DNA of 64,000 bases from Brevundimonas subvibrioides (GTDB taxonomy: Bacteria; Pseudomonadota; Alphaproteobacteria; Caulobacterales; Caulobacteraceae): the NCBI GenBank assembly GCA_002280475.1, contig NCEB01000021.1, forward strand, positions 24,533-88,532, written 5' to 3'. The notes under the pieces were generated by a model that saw only the letters and a program-made list of their open reading frames with translations, made no database searches and had not been told where the DNA came from. The first letter of the stretch is position 1, and the number at the start of each line of letters is the position of its first letter. The position numbers were made by a program, and so were the translations under genes. Below are positions 1-8,969 of this stretch, in pieces.

Positions 1-1
1 T

Positions 2-868
2 CTCGCCGCCGGCGATCTGACGGCCTTCTGGGTCATGCCCCAGGTTCGGTTGCCGGACGACAGGGCCGGCATCGAGGACAACAGGATCGCGTGGGATCGC
101 GAGGATCCGGATCTGCAGTTCGCCGGCGTATTCTGGAGCCGCGACCTCGGCGGGCGTCGCTCTCTGGAGCTCTATGTGTACGGATTGATGGAACGCGACG
201 ACACCGCGGTTCAGACCCGCAACCGACGCCTTGCGACGCCCGGATTTCGCTGGCGCCAGGCGGCGGCCGTCGGCGAGTGGGATGTCGAGGTCGAAGCCGC
301 GGCGCAAGCCGGTCAGGTCCGCCGCTCCACCGCACCCGGCGATCTCCAGGACGTGGACGTCGCGGCGGGCTTTGTCCACATCGAGGCGGGGCGCACCTTG
401 CGGCATGGCTGGTCGCCGAGACTGGCCGCCCAGTTCGACTATGTCACCGGCGATGGGGGCCAGGGCGATTACGGCCGGTTCGACACCCTGTATGGTGCGC
501 GCCGCTTCGAGTTCGGCCCTGCGGGCCTCTACGGCCCGGTTTCGCGCGCGAACGTCGTGTCCCCCGGCGTTCGCCTTGAGGCGAAACCCACGCGACGGCT
601 GGACGGCTTCGTCGCCCTGCGCGGCCTCTGGCTCGAGGATGCGCGCGACAGTCTCGGCGCGACAGGGATCATAGATCCATCCGGCGCCAGTGGCCGCTTC
701 GGCGGGGCGCAGATCGAGGCGCGCGTCCGCTACAGGGTGACGCCTGACGTCATTCTCGAAGGCGGCGGCGCCCGGCTTTTCAAGGGCCGCGCCCTCACGG
801 ACGCGCCGAACGCCCCCTCGCAGGGAGACACCGCTTATGGCTATGTGGACGTGACCTATGCCTTCTGA
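2..868 (+). CDS. Alginate-export-type outer membrane porin (5' partial)
   Basis: The C-terminal part of an outer membrane beta-barrel protein. The reading frame is open to the left edge of the window, so the true start lies outside; the ATG at 35 is internal. Alternating polar and hydrophobic strands, a LYGARRFEFG-like strand near the middle, and a C-terminal strand ending in YAF (terminal phenylalanine, as in barrel-assembly signals) fit the alginate-export porin family. The gene sits 15 bases upstream of the oxidase operon on the same strand and may supply a substrate channel for it. The substrate cannot be told from the sequence. The family call rests on overall pattern, without a diagnostic motif. 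Confidence 0.6.
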   Translation, partial: LAAGDLTAFWVMPQVRLPDDRAGIEDNRIAWDREDPDLQFAGVFWSRDLGGRRSLELYVYGLMERDDTAVQTRNRRLATPGFRWRQAAAVGEWDVEVEAAAQAGQVRRSTAPGDLQDVDVAAGFVHIEAGRTLRHGWSPRLAAQFDYVTGDGGQGDYGRFDTLYGARRFEFGPAGLYGPVSRANVVSPGVRLEAKPTRRLDGFVALRGLWLEDARDSLGATGIIDPSGASGRFGGAQIEARVRYRVTPDVILEGGGARLFKGRALTDAPNAPSQGDTAYGYVDVTYAF

Positions 869-883
869 GGGAGCCATCGCACC

Positions 884-2488
884 ATGTCGGTGACCATCGG
901 CCTGCTTCTGGCCCTCAGCTTCCTCGTGTCCCTGCTGGCCCTGGCGTTCCTGATCTGGGCGGTGACGAACCGGCAGTTGCAACTGCATCAGGGCCAGGCC
1001 TATACGGTCTTCACCCCCGGCGAGGCCGGCACGCCGGACGACGCGACCCTTCCCGGCGACGACGCCCAGTCCGTCGGACCGCATCACTATGATGCCGAGC
1101 GCGAGGGCATCGATGCAGTGTCGCGCCGGCCCGTCATGATCCTGATCGGCAGCGGCATCGCCTGGCTGGCCATCGGCTCGATCTTCGGCCTGATGGCCTC
1201 CCTGAAGCTGCACTGGCCGGACTGGCTGACCGACGTCGCCCCGTTGACCTTCGGCCGGGTTCGCACGCTCCACCTCAACCTGGTAATCTACGGCTGGCTA
1301 TCGATGACCGGCATCGGCGTGGCGCTATGGATCGCCCCGCGCATCTTCCACACCGCGCTGCGCCATCCCCGACTGCCGGTCATCGGGGCCGTGCTCTGGA
1401 ATATCGCCGTGGCCTGTGGCGCCCTGGCGATCGCCTCGGGCTGGACAGACGGCGAGGAATGGCTGGAAATCCCCTGGCAGATCGACGGGCTGCTGGCCCT
1501 GGCCGGCGCCTTCTTCGTCTGGCCGCTTCTCCATACGGCGCTGCGGCGCAACGTGGACCACATCTATGTGACGGGCTGGTACTACCTCGGAGCCCTGTGC
1601 TGGTTCCCTGTCCTGTTCTTCATCGCCAACCTGCCCGGCATTCACTCAGGCGTGCAGGAGGCGACGGTCAACTGGTGGTTCGCCCACAATGTCCTCGGGC
1701 TCTGGCTGACCCCCCTGGGGGTGGGCGCCGCCTACTATTTCATTCCCAAGATCATCGGCAAGCCGATCTACTCCTACAGCCTGTCGCTGCTCGGCTTCTG
1801 GGCGCTGGCGCTGTTCTACAGCCAGGTCGGCATCCATCACCTGATCGGCGGCCCTGTGCCGACCTGGGTGGTGACCCTGTCGATCGTCCATAGCGTGATG
1901 ATGTTCGTGCCGGTGATCGCCGTGGCCATCAACCAGCATGTCACGGTCGCCCGCAACCTGTGGGCCTTCAAGGCGTCGATCCCGCTGCGCTTCGTCTCCC
2001 TGGGCGCCCTGATGTACACGCTGGCGTCGTTCCAAGGCTCGATCGAAGCCCTTCGCGCGGTCAACACGGTGACCCATTTCACCCAGTACACGGTCGGCCA
2101 CGCCCATCTCGGCGCCTACGGCTTCGTGTCCTTCGTGCTGTTCGGCGCGGTCTACCATATGGGGCCGCGGCTGACGGGGCGGCAGTGGCCCGCCCCCGCC
2201 CTGATCGCGGTCCACTTCTGGCTCGTGGTGGTCGGCTTCGCCATCTACTTCTTCGCCCTGACCATCGGCGGCGTTCTGCAAGGTCTGGCCATGCTGGACG
2301 CGACGCGGCCCTTCGCCGACAGCGTCACGGTTCTGGCGCCCTATCTCGAAGCCAGATCCGTGGGCGGCGCCCTGATGACGCTCGGCCATCTCATCTTCGC
2401 CGGGCATTTCGTCGCCCTGCTGGCCCAGGGACGCGCGCCCCACGCGACCACTGCCCCCACGGACACCGTCCCGGCGACCCAGGCATGA
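884..2488 (+). CDS. ccoN: cbb3-type cytochrome c oxidase subunit I (CcoN-like)
   Basis: The catalytic heme-copper oxidase subunit in the inner membrane, reducing O2 to water. All signature ligands are visible: His130 (low-spin heme), His268 and the pair His318-His319 for CuB, and His406/His408 in the GHAH motif for the hemes. Tyr312 lies six residues before the His pair, the spacing of the cross-linked Tyr of cbb3 enzymes. At 534 aa it is longer than usual CcoN (about 480). The extra N-terminus has one membrane segment (about residues 5-27) and a roughly 50-residue polar linker. The stop overlaps the next start (ATGA), so the two subunits are translationally coupled. Confidence 0.9.
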   Translation: MSVTIGLLLALSFLVSLLALAFLIWAVTNRQLQLHQGQAYTVFTPGEAGTPDDATLPGDDAQSVGPHHYDAEREGIDAVSRRPVMILIGSGIAWLAIGSIFGLMASLKLHWPDWLTDVAPLTFGRVRTLHLNLVIYGWLSMTGIGVALWIAPRIFHTALRHPRLPVIGAVLWNIAVACGALAIASGWTDGEEWLEIPWQIDGLLALAGAFFVWPLLHTALRRNVDHIYVTGWYYLGALCWFPVLFFIANLPGIHSGVQEATVNWWFAHNVLGLWLTPLGVGAAYYFIPKIIGKPIYSYSLSLLGFWALALFYSQVGIHHLIGGPVPTWVVTLSIVHSVMMFVPVIAVAINQHVTVARNLWAFKASIPLRFVSLGALMYTLASFQGSIEALRAVNTVTHFTQYTVGHAHLGAYGFVSFVLFGAVYHMGPRLTGRQWPAPALIAVHFWLVVVGFAIYFFALTIGGVLQGLAMLDATRPFADSVTVLAPYLEARSVGGALMTLGHLIFAGHFVALLAQGRAPHATTAPTDTVPATQA

Positions 2489-3105
2489 ACCGCGTCATCC
2501 CTCTCGGCATCCTCGCCCTCGCCATCCTGGCCTTCGCCACCCTGATGCTCGTGATCCTGCCGGGCATCCAGATCCGCACCGAGGCGCCAACGCCCGGTCT
2601 GCGACCGTATAGCGAGGCGGAGCTGCGGGGCCGCGCCGTCTACGTTTCGGAAGGCTGCGTCTATTGTCACAGCCAGCAGCCGCGGTCGCTGGACCAGGCG
2701 CCGGACGGCGAGCGCGGCTGGGGCCGCGCCTCCGTGGCCTCCGATTATTTCTATGACCAGCCTCACCAGCTGGGGACCATGCGGACCGGTCCCGATCTGC
2801 AGAATGTCGGGGCCCGATTGCCAAGCGAGGCCTGGCACATGACCCATCTCTATCAGCCGCGGGCCCTCTACGACTGGAGCGTGATGCCCGCCTATCCCTA
2901 CCTGTTCGAGGTCAAGGACAAGGCCGCGCCGGGTGATGTCGTGGTGGCCCTGCCCGAACGCTATGCGCCCGAAGGCAAGGTCGTGGTCGCGAAGCCTCGC
3001 GCCAGAGACCTCGTGGCCTATCTGCGCAGCCTGGACCGCACCTTCCCCGCCCCCCCGACCGCCGTGCGCGACGATGGCTACAGCGAGCAGGGCGAGCCCC
3101 GATGA
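2485..3105 (+). CDS. ccoO: cbb3-type cytochrome c oxidase subunit II (CcoO/FixO-like)
   Basis: A membrane-anchored monoheme cytochrome c that passes electrons to CcoN. It has an N-terminal membrane anchor (about residues 5-27), a heme c site C58-V-Y-C61-H62 followed by SQQPRS as in FixO proteins, and a downstream VMPAYP stretch carrying the likely axial Met. The length of 206 aa is near the family norm of about 200-240. The start at 2485 is set by the 4-base overlap with ccoN. It also overlaps the next gene by 4 bases, so the three genes form a coupled unit. Confidence 0.9.
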   Translation: MNRVIPLGILALAILAFATLMLVILPGIQIRTEAPTPGLRPYSEAELRGRAVYVSEGCVYCHSQQPRSLDQAPDGERGWGRASVASDYFYDQPHQLGTMRTGPDLQNVGARLPSEAWHMTHLYQPRALYDWSVMPAYPYLFEVKDKAAPGDVVVALPERYAPEGKVVVAKPRARDLVAYLRSLDRTFPAPPTAVRDDGYSEQGEPR

Positions 3106-4331
3106 TCCGCCGCAAGCGCACGCAAGCCGCTCCGCCTGACGGGCCCGAGGAGACGTTTGAGCCTTACGAGGAGTTCCGCCGCATTCCGCTGCCCGTCTAC
3201 TGGATCGCCATCGCTCTGGCGATCTGGGGCGCCGTCACCCTGTGGGACAACGCCCAGGCGGTCGGCGTCGGCCGGCAAGAACGCGCCGAACAGATCGAGG
3301 AGACGCCCGCCGCGGCCCTGAACAGCGGCGCGCAGATTTTCGAGGCGCGCTGCTCCACCTGCCATCAGCCCAACGCCGTCGGGGTGCGAAGCGCCATTCC
3401 GCCGCTGGCGGGCTCGCGCTTCGTCGCCGCTGACCCTGCGGTCGTGGTGCAGATCCTGCTGCACGGAATAGACGGTCCCATCGATGTCGGGGGCCGGACC
3501 TTCGATGCGCACATGCCCAGCTTCGCCAGCGTCCTGTCCGACGCCGAACTTGCGCGGGTGGCCACCCATGTGCGTCAGACTTGGGGCGGCGACCGGCAGG
3601 AGATCACGGCGGCCTTCGTCAGGGTGCAGCGGGCCCGTTTCGCCGGTCGCGGGGCCTGGCGCGGGGGCGAGGAGCTGGCGCGGGTCGTCGATCCCGCCCT
3701 CGGCCCCCAGCCTTCCGCCGGCCCGGCGGTGATTTCGGCCTTCGCCGACCCGGCCGTGCTGCGTCTGGTCAACCAGGGCCGGGGCGAAGCCTGGGCCTGC
3801 TCGTCCTGTCACGGGGCCGCAGGCCAGGGCGGAGCGAACATTCCCCGGCTCGCGGGCCTGCCGGAAGGCTACATCGTCAAACAGCTGCAGGATTACGTGA
3901 CGGGTCGACGGCGCAACGAGTCGATGCAGACGGTCGCCGGCGCCCTCACCGACGCGGAAAGACGGGGTCTGGCGCGATATTACTCAGGCCTGCGGGCTCC
4001 CTCGACGGCGAAACCCGAGCTCGGCGGCGACGTCTCCCGCGGCGAGCAGCTGGCGCTTTACGGCGACTGGTCCCGAAACCTGCCGGCCTGTTTCAGCTGT
4101 CACGGACCCTCGGGTTTCGGCGTCGCGCCCGGCTTCCCCTCCCTCGCCGCCCAGCACCCCGCCTATACCGCCTCCCAGCTGGCGGCCTGGGTCGGCGGCG
4201 GCCGAAACAACTCGGACGTCCAGCTGATGAACGAGGTGGCGCGCAACCTGTCCGACGCCGATCGCCGGGCCGTCGCCGATTATCTTGCAACCCTGCCCCC
4301 CGTCCCGGCCGTTACGCAGGAAAGGCGATAG
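3102..4331 (+). CDS. Membrane-anchored triheme cytochrome c in the place of CcoP
   Basis: A 409-aa protein with one N-terminal membrane segment (about residues 31-48) and three heme c motifs: CSTCH (84-88), CSSCH (233-237) and CFSCH (330-334). Standard CcoP/FixP has two hemes and about 290-310 aa. Here a third cytochrome domain is present, and the N-terminal FEPYEEFRRIPLPVYW region resembles a CcoP-like anchor. By position and overlap with ccoO it probably replaces CcoP as electron entry subunit. The third domain could accept electrons from the TsdA-like protein encoded next. The role is inferred from context. Confidence 0.8.
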   Translation: MIRRKRTQAAPPDGPEETFEPYEEFRRIPLPVYWIAIALAIWGAVTLWDNAQAVGVGRQERAEQIEETPAAALNSGAQIFEARCSTCHQPNAVGVRSAIPPLAGSRFVAADPAVVVQILLHGIDGPIDVGGRTFDAHMPSFASVLSDAELARVATHVRQTWGGDRQEITAAFVRVQRARFAGRGAWRGGEELARVVDPALGPQPSAGPAVISAFADPAVLRLVNQGRGEAWACSSCHGAAGQGGANIPRLAGLPEGYIVKQLQDYVTGRRRNESMQTVAGALTDAERRGLARYYSGLRAPSTAKPELGGDVSRGEQLALYGDWSRNLPACFSCHGPSGFGVAPGFPSLAAQHPAYTASQLAAWVGGGRNNSDVQLMNEVARNLSDADRRAVADYLATLPPVPAVTQERR

Positions 4332-4333
4332 CC

Positions 4334-5362
4334 ATGGATGATGACGCCAAGCCCTCCCCCACCCCCCGCGACAATCCAGGAAAGGGGTTGTTCGCCCGTG
4401 ACCTGATCTACGCGGTGGGCGGCGGCTTCGCCCTGTTCGCGATCGCCGCTTTCGCCTTCGACGCCGGCTGGCTCCGGGACCGCAAGGCGGGAGAGGCGGA
4501 CGGAGACCAGGACGTTCAGGCGGCGATGTTTCAGCCGCCGCCCGACAGCGCCATTCCCGACGGTCCCGAGGGGGACGCGATCCGGCGCGGACAGGCCATT
4601 TTCATGAACACCTCGGCCAATGCGTCAGATTTCGTCGGCAACAACCTCTCCTGCTCCAACTGTCACCTCGACGGCGGTCGTCGCGCCAATTCGGCTCCGA
4701 TGTGGGCGGCCTGGACGGTCTACCCGAAATACCGGTCCAAGAATAAGCAGATCAACACCATGGAAGACCGGGTAAAGGGCTGTTTCACCTATTCGATGAA
4801 CGCCCAGCACTCGCCGACCGGCGGGCCGCCCCCCCCGGGGCACGACGTCTACAAGGATCTGCAGATCTACATGCACTGGCTCGCCACCGGGGCGCCCACG
4901 GGCGAGGACATGGAAGGCGCGGGCTACCCCGAACTCGAGATGACCTCGGCCGGCTATGACCCGGCCCGCGGCGCGCAGGTTTACGCGGCGAATTGCGCCG
5001 CCTGCCACGGCGGCGACGGTCAGGGCCAGTACGACATCAACGGCCGGCCGGTCTTCCCGGCCCTCTGGGGACCCCGATCGTACAACTGGGGAGCCGGCAT
5101 GGCGCGCGTGAACACCGCCGCAGGCTTCATCAAGGCCAACATGCCGCTCGGCCAATCCAACCGGCTGAGCGACCAGCAGGCCTGGGACGTGGCCGCCTAC
5201 ATCAACAGCCACGAGCGCCCCAGGGATCCCCGCCAGACCGGAACGGTGCAGGAGGCCGCGCAGAAAAACCATGGCGGCGAAGAGACCTACTATGGGCGAA
5301 CCTACCAGGGCCGCCTGATCGGGGTCGGCACGCCTGAGCCGACCTCGCGCGCGCGCCCTTGA
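4334..5362 (+). CDS. TsdA-like diheme cytochrome c (thiosulfate dehydrogenase family)
   Basis: A 342-aa protein with a membrane anchor (about residues 20-45) and two heme c motifs, CSNCH (107-111) and CAACH (221-225). Between them lies Cys150 in RVKGCFTYSMN. This matches the GC-x-x-SMNG region of thiosulfate dehydrogenase TsdA, where the Cys is an axial ligand of the catalytic heme. TsdA couples two thiosulfates to tetrathionate with release of two electrons. Most TsdA proteins are soluble, so the retained anchor is unusual and suggests delivery of electrons directly to the adjacent oxidase. It starts 2 bases after the triheme gene stop and overlaps the P-ATPase start by 4 bases. Confidence 0.75.
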   Translation: MDDDAKPSPTPRDNPGKGLFARDLIYAVGGGFALFAIAAFAFDAGWLRDRKAGEADGDQDVQAAMFQPPPDSAIPDGPEGDAIRRGQAIFMNTSANASDFVGNNLSCSNCHLDGGRRANSAPMWAAWTVYPKYRSKNKQINTMEDRVKGCFTYSMNAQHSPTGGPPPPGHDVYKDLQIYMHWLATGAPTGEDMEGAGYPELEMTSAGYDPARGAQVYAANCAACHGGDGQGQYDINGRPVFPALWGPRSYNWGAGMARVNTAAGFIKANMPLGQSNRLSDQQAWDVAAYINSHERPRDPRQTGTVQEAAQKNHGGEETYYGRTYQGRLIGVGTPEPTSRARP

Positions 5363-7692
5363 GCCTCGACCGTCGCCAGCAACTCTTCGCCGTCGAGGGC
5401 CTGTTCTGCGGCGGCTGCGCCCGGGGCCTGGAACGTCGGCTGAGCGACACGCCCGGCGTCGTCCTGGCCCGCGTCCACCATCTGTCCGCCTCGGCCCTGG
5501 TGCGATGGACGCCCGGGCGCTGCGACGTCGAGCGTCTTGGCGCGATCGTGCGCCAGGCCGGCTACCGCCTGATCGAACGCGTCGATCCGCAGGACGCCGT
5601 CGACCGGTTCGACGGTCAGGTCCGCCAGCTGACCCTCAGGCTCGCGGTCTCGGCGGCGTTCGGCATGTGGTCGATGGCGGCCGCGATCGTGCTCTATGTC
5701 ACGCCCTCTCTGGCGCCCCATGTCGCCTGGGCCCTCGCCCTCGCCAGCGGCGTCCTGGCCCTGCCTGCGCTCATCTACGGGGGTTGGGACATCGGTCGCA
5801 TGGCGATCAGATCCATAAAACTGCGCGCGCCGGGCCTCGACCTGCTGGTTTCGGTCGGCGTGTGCGGCGCCGTCGCGGCCTCGGCGGTCCAGCTTCTGGC
5901 CCATGATCGCCATGTGTATTTCGACACGGCAGTCATGCTCGTCACCCTGCTGCTGGCGGGACGCCTGGTCGAGACGCACATCCGGCGCGGCGCGGCCCAG
6001 GCCGTCGTGGCCATGGGCCGGCTTTTCGACGACACCGCCTCGGTGTGGAGAGGCGCCGAAGGCTGGCGAGACACGCCCGGCTCGGATCTGCGGGTCGGCG
6101 ACCGCGTGCGGATCGCCGCCGGCGGCGTCGCCACCGTGGATGGGCTGATCGAAGCCGGCGAGAGCCGTCTCAACGAAGCGGTCCTGAACGGCGAGTCCGC
6201 GCCGCGCCCGGTCGGTCCCGGAGATCGGCTCAGCGCCGGCGCCGTCAATCTGGACCGGGCCGTCGAGGTCACGGTGGATCGTGAGCCGGGAGACCGGGAC
6301 GTCGACCGCATGGGCGGCCGGGTGGCTGTCGAACTGGCGGCGCGGGGCGCGAGCGAGGACCGGATCGCCCGTCTGGCCGGTCGGCTCACTCAAGCTCTGC
6401 TGGCGTCCGCCGCCCTGGTCCTGCTGGCGACCCTCGCGCTCACAGGCAACCTCGGCGAGGCGCTGATGCGGGGTCTGGTCCTGCTTCTGGCCGCCTGTCC
6501 CTGCGCGCTGGCGCTGGCCGCCCCGCTGGCGCAGGCGCGGCTGGCGACGACGGCGGCCCGCCACGGCCTGCGCTTCTCCGATCCCGGCGTGGTCGAGCGT
6601 CTGTCCGGCCTGCGCGCGGTGATCCTGGACAAGACCGGCACCCTGACCATGGGCCGCCCGTCGGTCGTCGCCGTCGTTCCCCGACCCGGCTGGACGTCCG
6701 AGCAGGTGCTGGTTCTCGCGGCGCGCGCGGAGACTGGAGTCGCCCATGCCCTGGCGCGGGCGATCGTCGCCGCCGCGCCGATCCTGAATGGGGTCGGAAC
6801 CGGCGGACGCCGCCTCGATCGGGGCGCCGAGACGACCCTGGCTGACGGGACCCACATCCATGTCGGCGGCGCCCCGGGCGACCAGGATCAAACCCGCCTT
6901 CGCGTGACGGTCGACGGGCGGACGGCCGGCGATCTGATCCTCGCCGACGCTCTTGACCCCGGCGCCGTGGAGGGCGTGGCGCGGCTCAGGCGCCGGGGTC
7001 TGCGCGTCGTCATGGCGACCGGCGACGCCGAGGGGCCCGCCCTGGCCGTCGCCCGGCAGATCGGCCTGGACAGGGCGGCCGTCCACTACGGCTGCACGCC
7101 CGCGGACAAGGCCGACCGGGTTCGTGAGCTCCCCGGTCCCGTGCTCTTCGTCGGCGACGGGGTCAACGACGCTCCAGCCCTGACAGCCGCCGCCTGCGGC
7201 GTCTCGGTCGCTCGAGCGCATCCCTCGGCGACGGCCACCGCGGCCATCGCCATACTTGAAGGCGGTCTTGAGCGGGTCGACGTCGCGTTGACGCTGGCCG
7301 CCGATACACGGCGCATCATCCGTCAGAACATCGTCCTGGCCGTCGGCTACAACGTCGTGGTCCTCCCCCTGGCGGCTCTCGGGCTCCTGACGCCCCTGGG
7401 CGCCGCGGCGGCCATGACCGCCAGCTCCCTGCTGGTCATGCTGAACGTCTTGCGTCCCCGCGCGGCAGGCGGGCTCGCCGCGACGACCCTCGACCGGGGC
7501 GGGAGCAGACCGATGTCGGCGGTCAGCCGGTCGGTCGGTCCCGTCTTCAGCCGACAACCTGCCGACCTGGAGTTGTCATCCGCCAAGCGGCCCCTTGGGT
7601 CCGCAGGTCCCGTTCCTGGCGGCGTAACCCCGGTTCCGCCAGGACAACGTCATGCCCTGAATCGACAATCACGGCCGCGGCCGACAAGATGA
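5359..7692 (+). CDS. ccoI: Copper-transporting P-type ATPase (CcoI/FixI type)
   Basis: A heavy-metal P1B ATPase, expected to supply copper for oxidase assembly. An N-terminal metal site C17-G-G-C20 is followed by membrane helices, the ion-binding CPC motif (380-382), the phosphorylation site D424-KTGT and the hinge GDGVND (599-604). The usual HP motif of the nucleotide domain is VAHALARAI, with His kept and Pro replaced by Ala. The start is a TTG overlapping the previous stop (TTGA). The last roughly 60 residues are low-complexity and lie opposite a possible LuxR gene, so the true functional C-terminus may be near 7500. Confidence 0.85.
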   Translation: MSLDRRQQLFAVEGLFCGGCARGLERRLSDTPGVVLARVHHLSASALVRWTPGRCDVERLGAIVRQAGYRLIERVDPQDAVDRFDGQVRQLTLRLAVSAAFGMWSMAAAIVLYVTPSLAPHVAWALALASGVLALPALIYGGWDIGRMAIRSIKLRAPGLDLLVSVGVCGAVAASAVQLLAHDRHVYFDTAVMLVTLLLAGRLVETHIRRGAAQAVVAMGRLFDDTASVWRGAEGWRDTPGSDLRVGDRVRIAAGGVATVDGLIEAGESRLNEAVLNGESAPRPVGPGDRLSAGAVNLDRAVEVTVDREPGDRDVDRMGGRVAVELAARGASEDRIARLAGRLTQALLASAALVLLATLALTGNLGEALMRGLVLLLAACPCALALAAPLAQARLATTAARHGLRFSDPGVVERLSGLRAVILDKTGTLTMGRPSVVAVVPRPGWTSEQVLVLAARAETGVAHALARAIVAAAPILNGVGTGGRRLDRGAETTLADGTHIHVGGAPGDQDQTRLRVTVDGRTAGDLILADALDPGAVEGVARLRRRGLRVVMATGDAEGPALAVARQIGLDRAAVHYGCTPADKADRVRELPGPVLFVGDGVNDAPALTAAACGVSVARAHPSATATAAIAILEGGLERVDVALTLAADTRRIIRQNIVLAVGYNVVVLPLAALGLLTPLGAAAAMTASSLLVMLNVLRPRAAGGLAATTLDRGGSRPMSAVSRSVGPVFSRQPADLELSSAKRPLGSAGPVPGGVTPVPPGQRHALNRQSRPRPTR

Positions 7693-7758
7693 GGGCGGCG
7701 GGTTCCGGAACGGACAGGCGCTGGTCTTGAGCCAGGGGACGCAATGCGTCGGCGGCGA

Positions 7759-7968
7759 TCAGGGCCGAAACCTCCGGCTTCTGTACAGAAGTACGCCCAA
7801 CTTGGCGCACGCCTTCTCGATATAACTGTCGACGGTTCGCGGAGAGAGCCCGACGATCTGGCCGATGTCCGCAGAACTCTTCCCGCGACTGACCCAGAGT
7901 AGACATTCAGCTTCGCGGCCGCTCAGAAGCGCGACCGGGCGGCGTTCCGCGTGACGACTGGGCTCCAT
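7759..7968 (-). pseudogene. LuxR-type HTH regulator, apparently frameshifted
   Basis: A 69-aa reading frame with a typical LuxR/GerE helix-turn-helix: LSGREAECLLW, then GLSPRTVDSYIEKACAKLGV. After KLGV the frame runs into RSRRFRP and stops. In another frame the same DNA continues as RTSVQKPEVSALIAADALRP, which is the expected continuation (compare LGVRTRIQAVACL in the gene at 19698). An indel near 7785-7800 therefore appears to have cut the recognition helix bundle. The break coincides with a 14-base palindrome (7778-7791). It could be a genuine short gene, a pseudogene or a sequencing error. Past the break the frame runs to 7547, into the antisense of the P-ATPase tail. Confidence 0.6.
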
Positions 7969-8471
7969 GACACTCTCCGCTTCCGGTGATCACATGCACG
8001 GTGTGCGGGAATCAACAGTCGGGCAACGACAGTGAATTGCGGGGCTCCCGCCAGTTTTTTGCGGAGGAGCCGCCTGTTCCGCAGCGCGAAGACGCACTTG
8101 CTCCCGGTTGGGGGTCGCCCTAAAGCGCCCCGGTCGGGCGCCGTGAGATAGGCGCACAGCTTGAGCCGGGGCCTGTCAAAGCGACAGGGGCGTCGCTTTG
8201 AGCCGAAGCAGCGGGCCTCGCGATCGCAGAGGATTCCAACGCCCGACCCCTCCGGCTTGCACCGCGATTCCGTTTGATTCATGCTGGTCTGGCCGACGCT
8301 TGCGTTGGTGGGGCCTGGAATCCCCTGTGCGATATCAAATCATCGACGGCGTCGCGCTTCCGCGCGGATGCCCGTTCCCGACGCCCGACGGCGCGCGCCT
8401 GCGCACCTGTCCTGGGCTGTGTGGACGCGTCTGGGTTCCGGACCCTCTCGTCGAGAGGCCGGAGAACCGTG
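7969..8471. other. Intergenic region between divergent luxR-like and sigma-factor genes
   Basis: About 500 bases without a convincing gene. The sigma-factor frame stays open upstream to 8274, but that extension is compositionally unlike the conserved protein. A short hairpin with a T-run lies at 8039-8060. I see no clear promoter consensus. An ECF-dependent autoregulatory promoter would be expected here but cannot be recognised by eye. Confidence 0.5.
8039..8060 (+). terminator. Possible rho-independent terminator
   Basis: Arms GCGGG (8039-8043) and CCCGC (8047-8051) with a GCT loop, followed after three bases by TTTTTT. The stem is only 5 bp but all G-C. It could end transcription from the respiratory operon that reads past 7692, or act as an attenuator in a leader upstream of the sigma factor. 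Confidence 0.4.
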
Positions 8472-8960
8472 GTGACCGATACGAAGCAGCTAGGGATGGA
8501 GGCGCAGGACGGTATCAACCGTCTCTATCGGCGCTATGCCGCCTGGCTGGGTCGTCGCTTGCGCGCCCACCTCGACGCCGATGCCGCAGCCGATGTCGTT
8601 CAGGAGACCTATATCCGCGCCGCGCCCTATGCCTTGGACGACATCCGCCACCCGAAGGCCTTTCTGCTCAAGATCGCGCTCAATCTGGTCCGTGATGAGA
8701 GCCGGAAAGAAGGCCGACGGCGGCGGGATCGGGCGTTTCAGCGACCGGCCGAAGCCGAGGCGGCTCCCCAGTTCGATCAGGTTCTGCTCGAGCAGGTGAT
8801 CCGGTCCATGCCGCAACTCTACCGCGACGTCTTCGTCTTGAGCCGCTTTGGCGGTATGACCTATCCGGAGATCGCCCAGTCGTTCGGGATCAGCGTAAAA
8901 ACGGTGGAATGGCGAATGTCCAGGGCGCTCGAGTACTGCGCGTCTCGGCTGGACTTGTAG
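8472..8960 (+). CDS. ECF sigma factor, FecI-like
   Basis: A 162-aa sigma-70 family factor of the extracytoplasmic-function class. Region 2 is seen in INRLYRRYAAWLGRRL and ADVVQETYIRA. Region 4 is GGMTYPEIAQSFGISVKTVEWRMSRALEY, a helix-turn-helix for -35 binding. A GTG start at 8472 (or 8469) was chosen because GGAG precedes it at suitable spacing and the conserved domain begins right after; the frame is open further upstream without similarity. It lies 9 bases before fecR and upstream of the TonB receptor, the arrangement of cell-surface signalling systems. It is expected to be released by FecR when a ligand, here probably the lasso peptide, enters the receptor. Confidence 0.88.
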   Translation: MTDTKQLGMEAQDGINRLYRRYAAWLGRRLRAHLDADAAADVVQETYIRAAPYALDDIRHPKAFLLKIALNLVRDESRKEGRRRRDRAFQRPAEAEAAPQFDQVLLEQVIRSMPQLYRDVFVLSRFGGMTYPEIAQSFGISVKTVEWRMSRALEYCASRLDL

Positions 8961-8969
8961 GCAAGACGG

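Noticed and set aside
5302..7557. 751-codon open frame antisense to the P-ATPase
   Set aside because: Mirror of a well-conserved gene in a high-GC genome; no recognisable protein features.
8274..8471. N-terminal extension of the sigma factor
   Set aside because: The extra 66 residues lack similarity to sigma region 1 or 2 and a suitable GTG with a ribosome site lies right before the conserved region.
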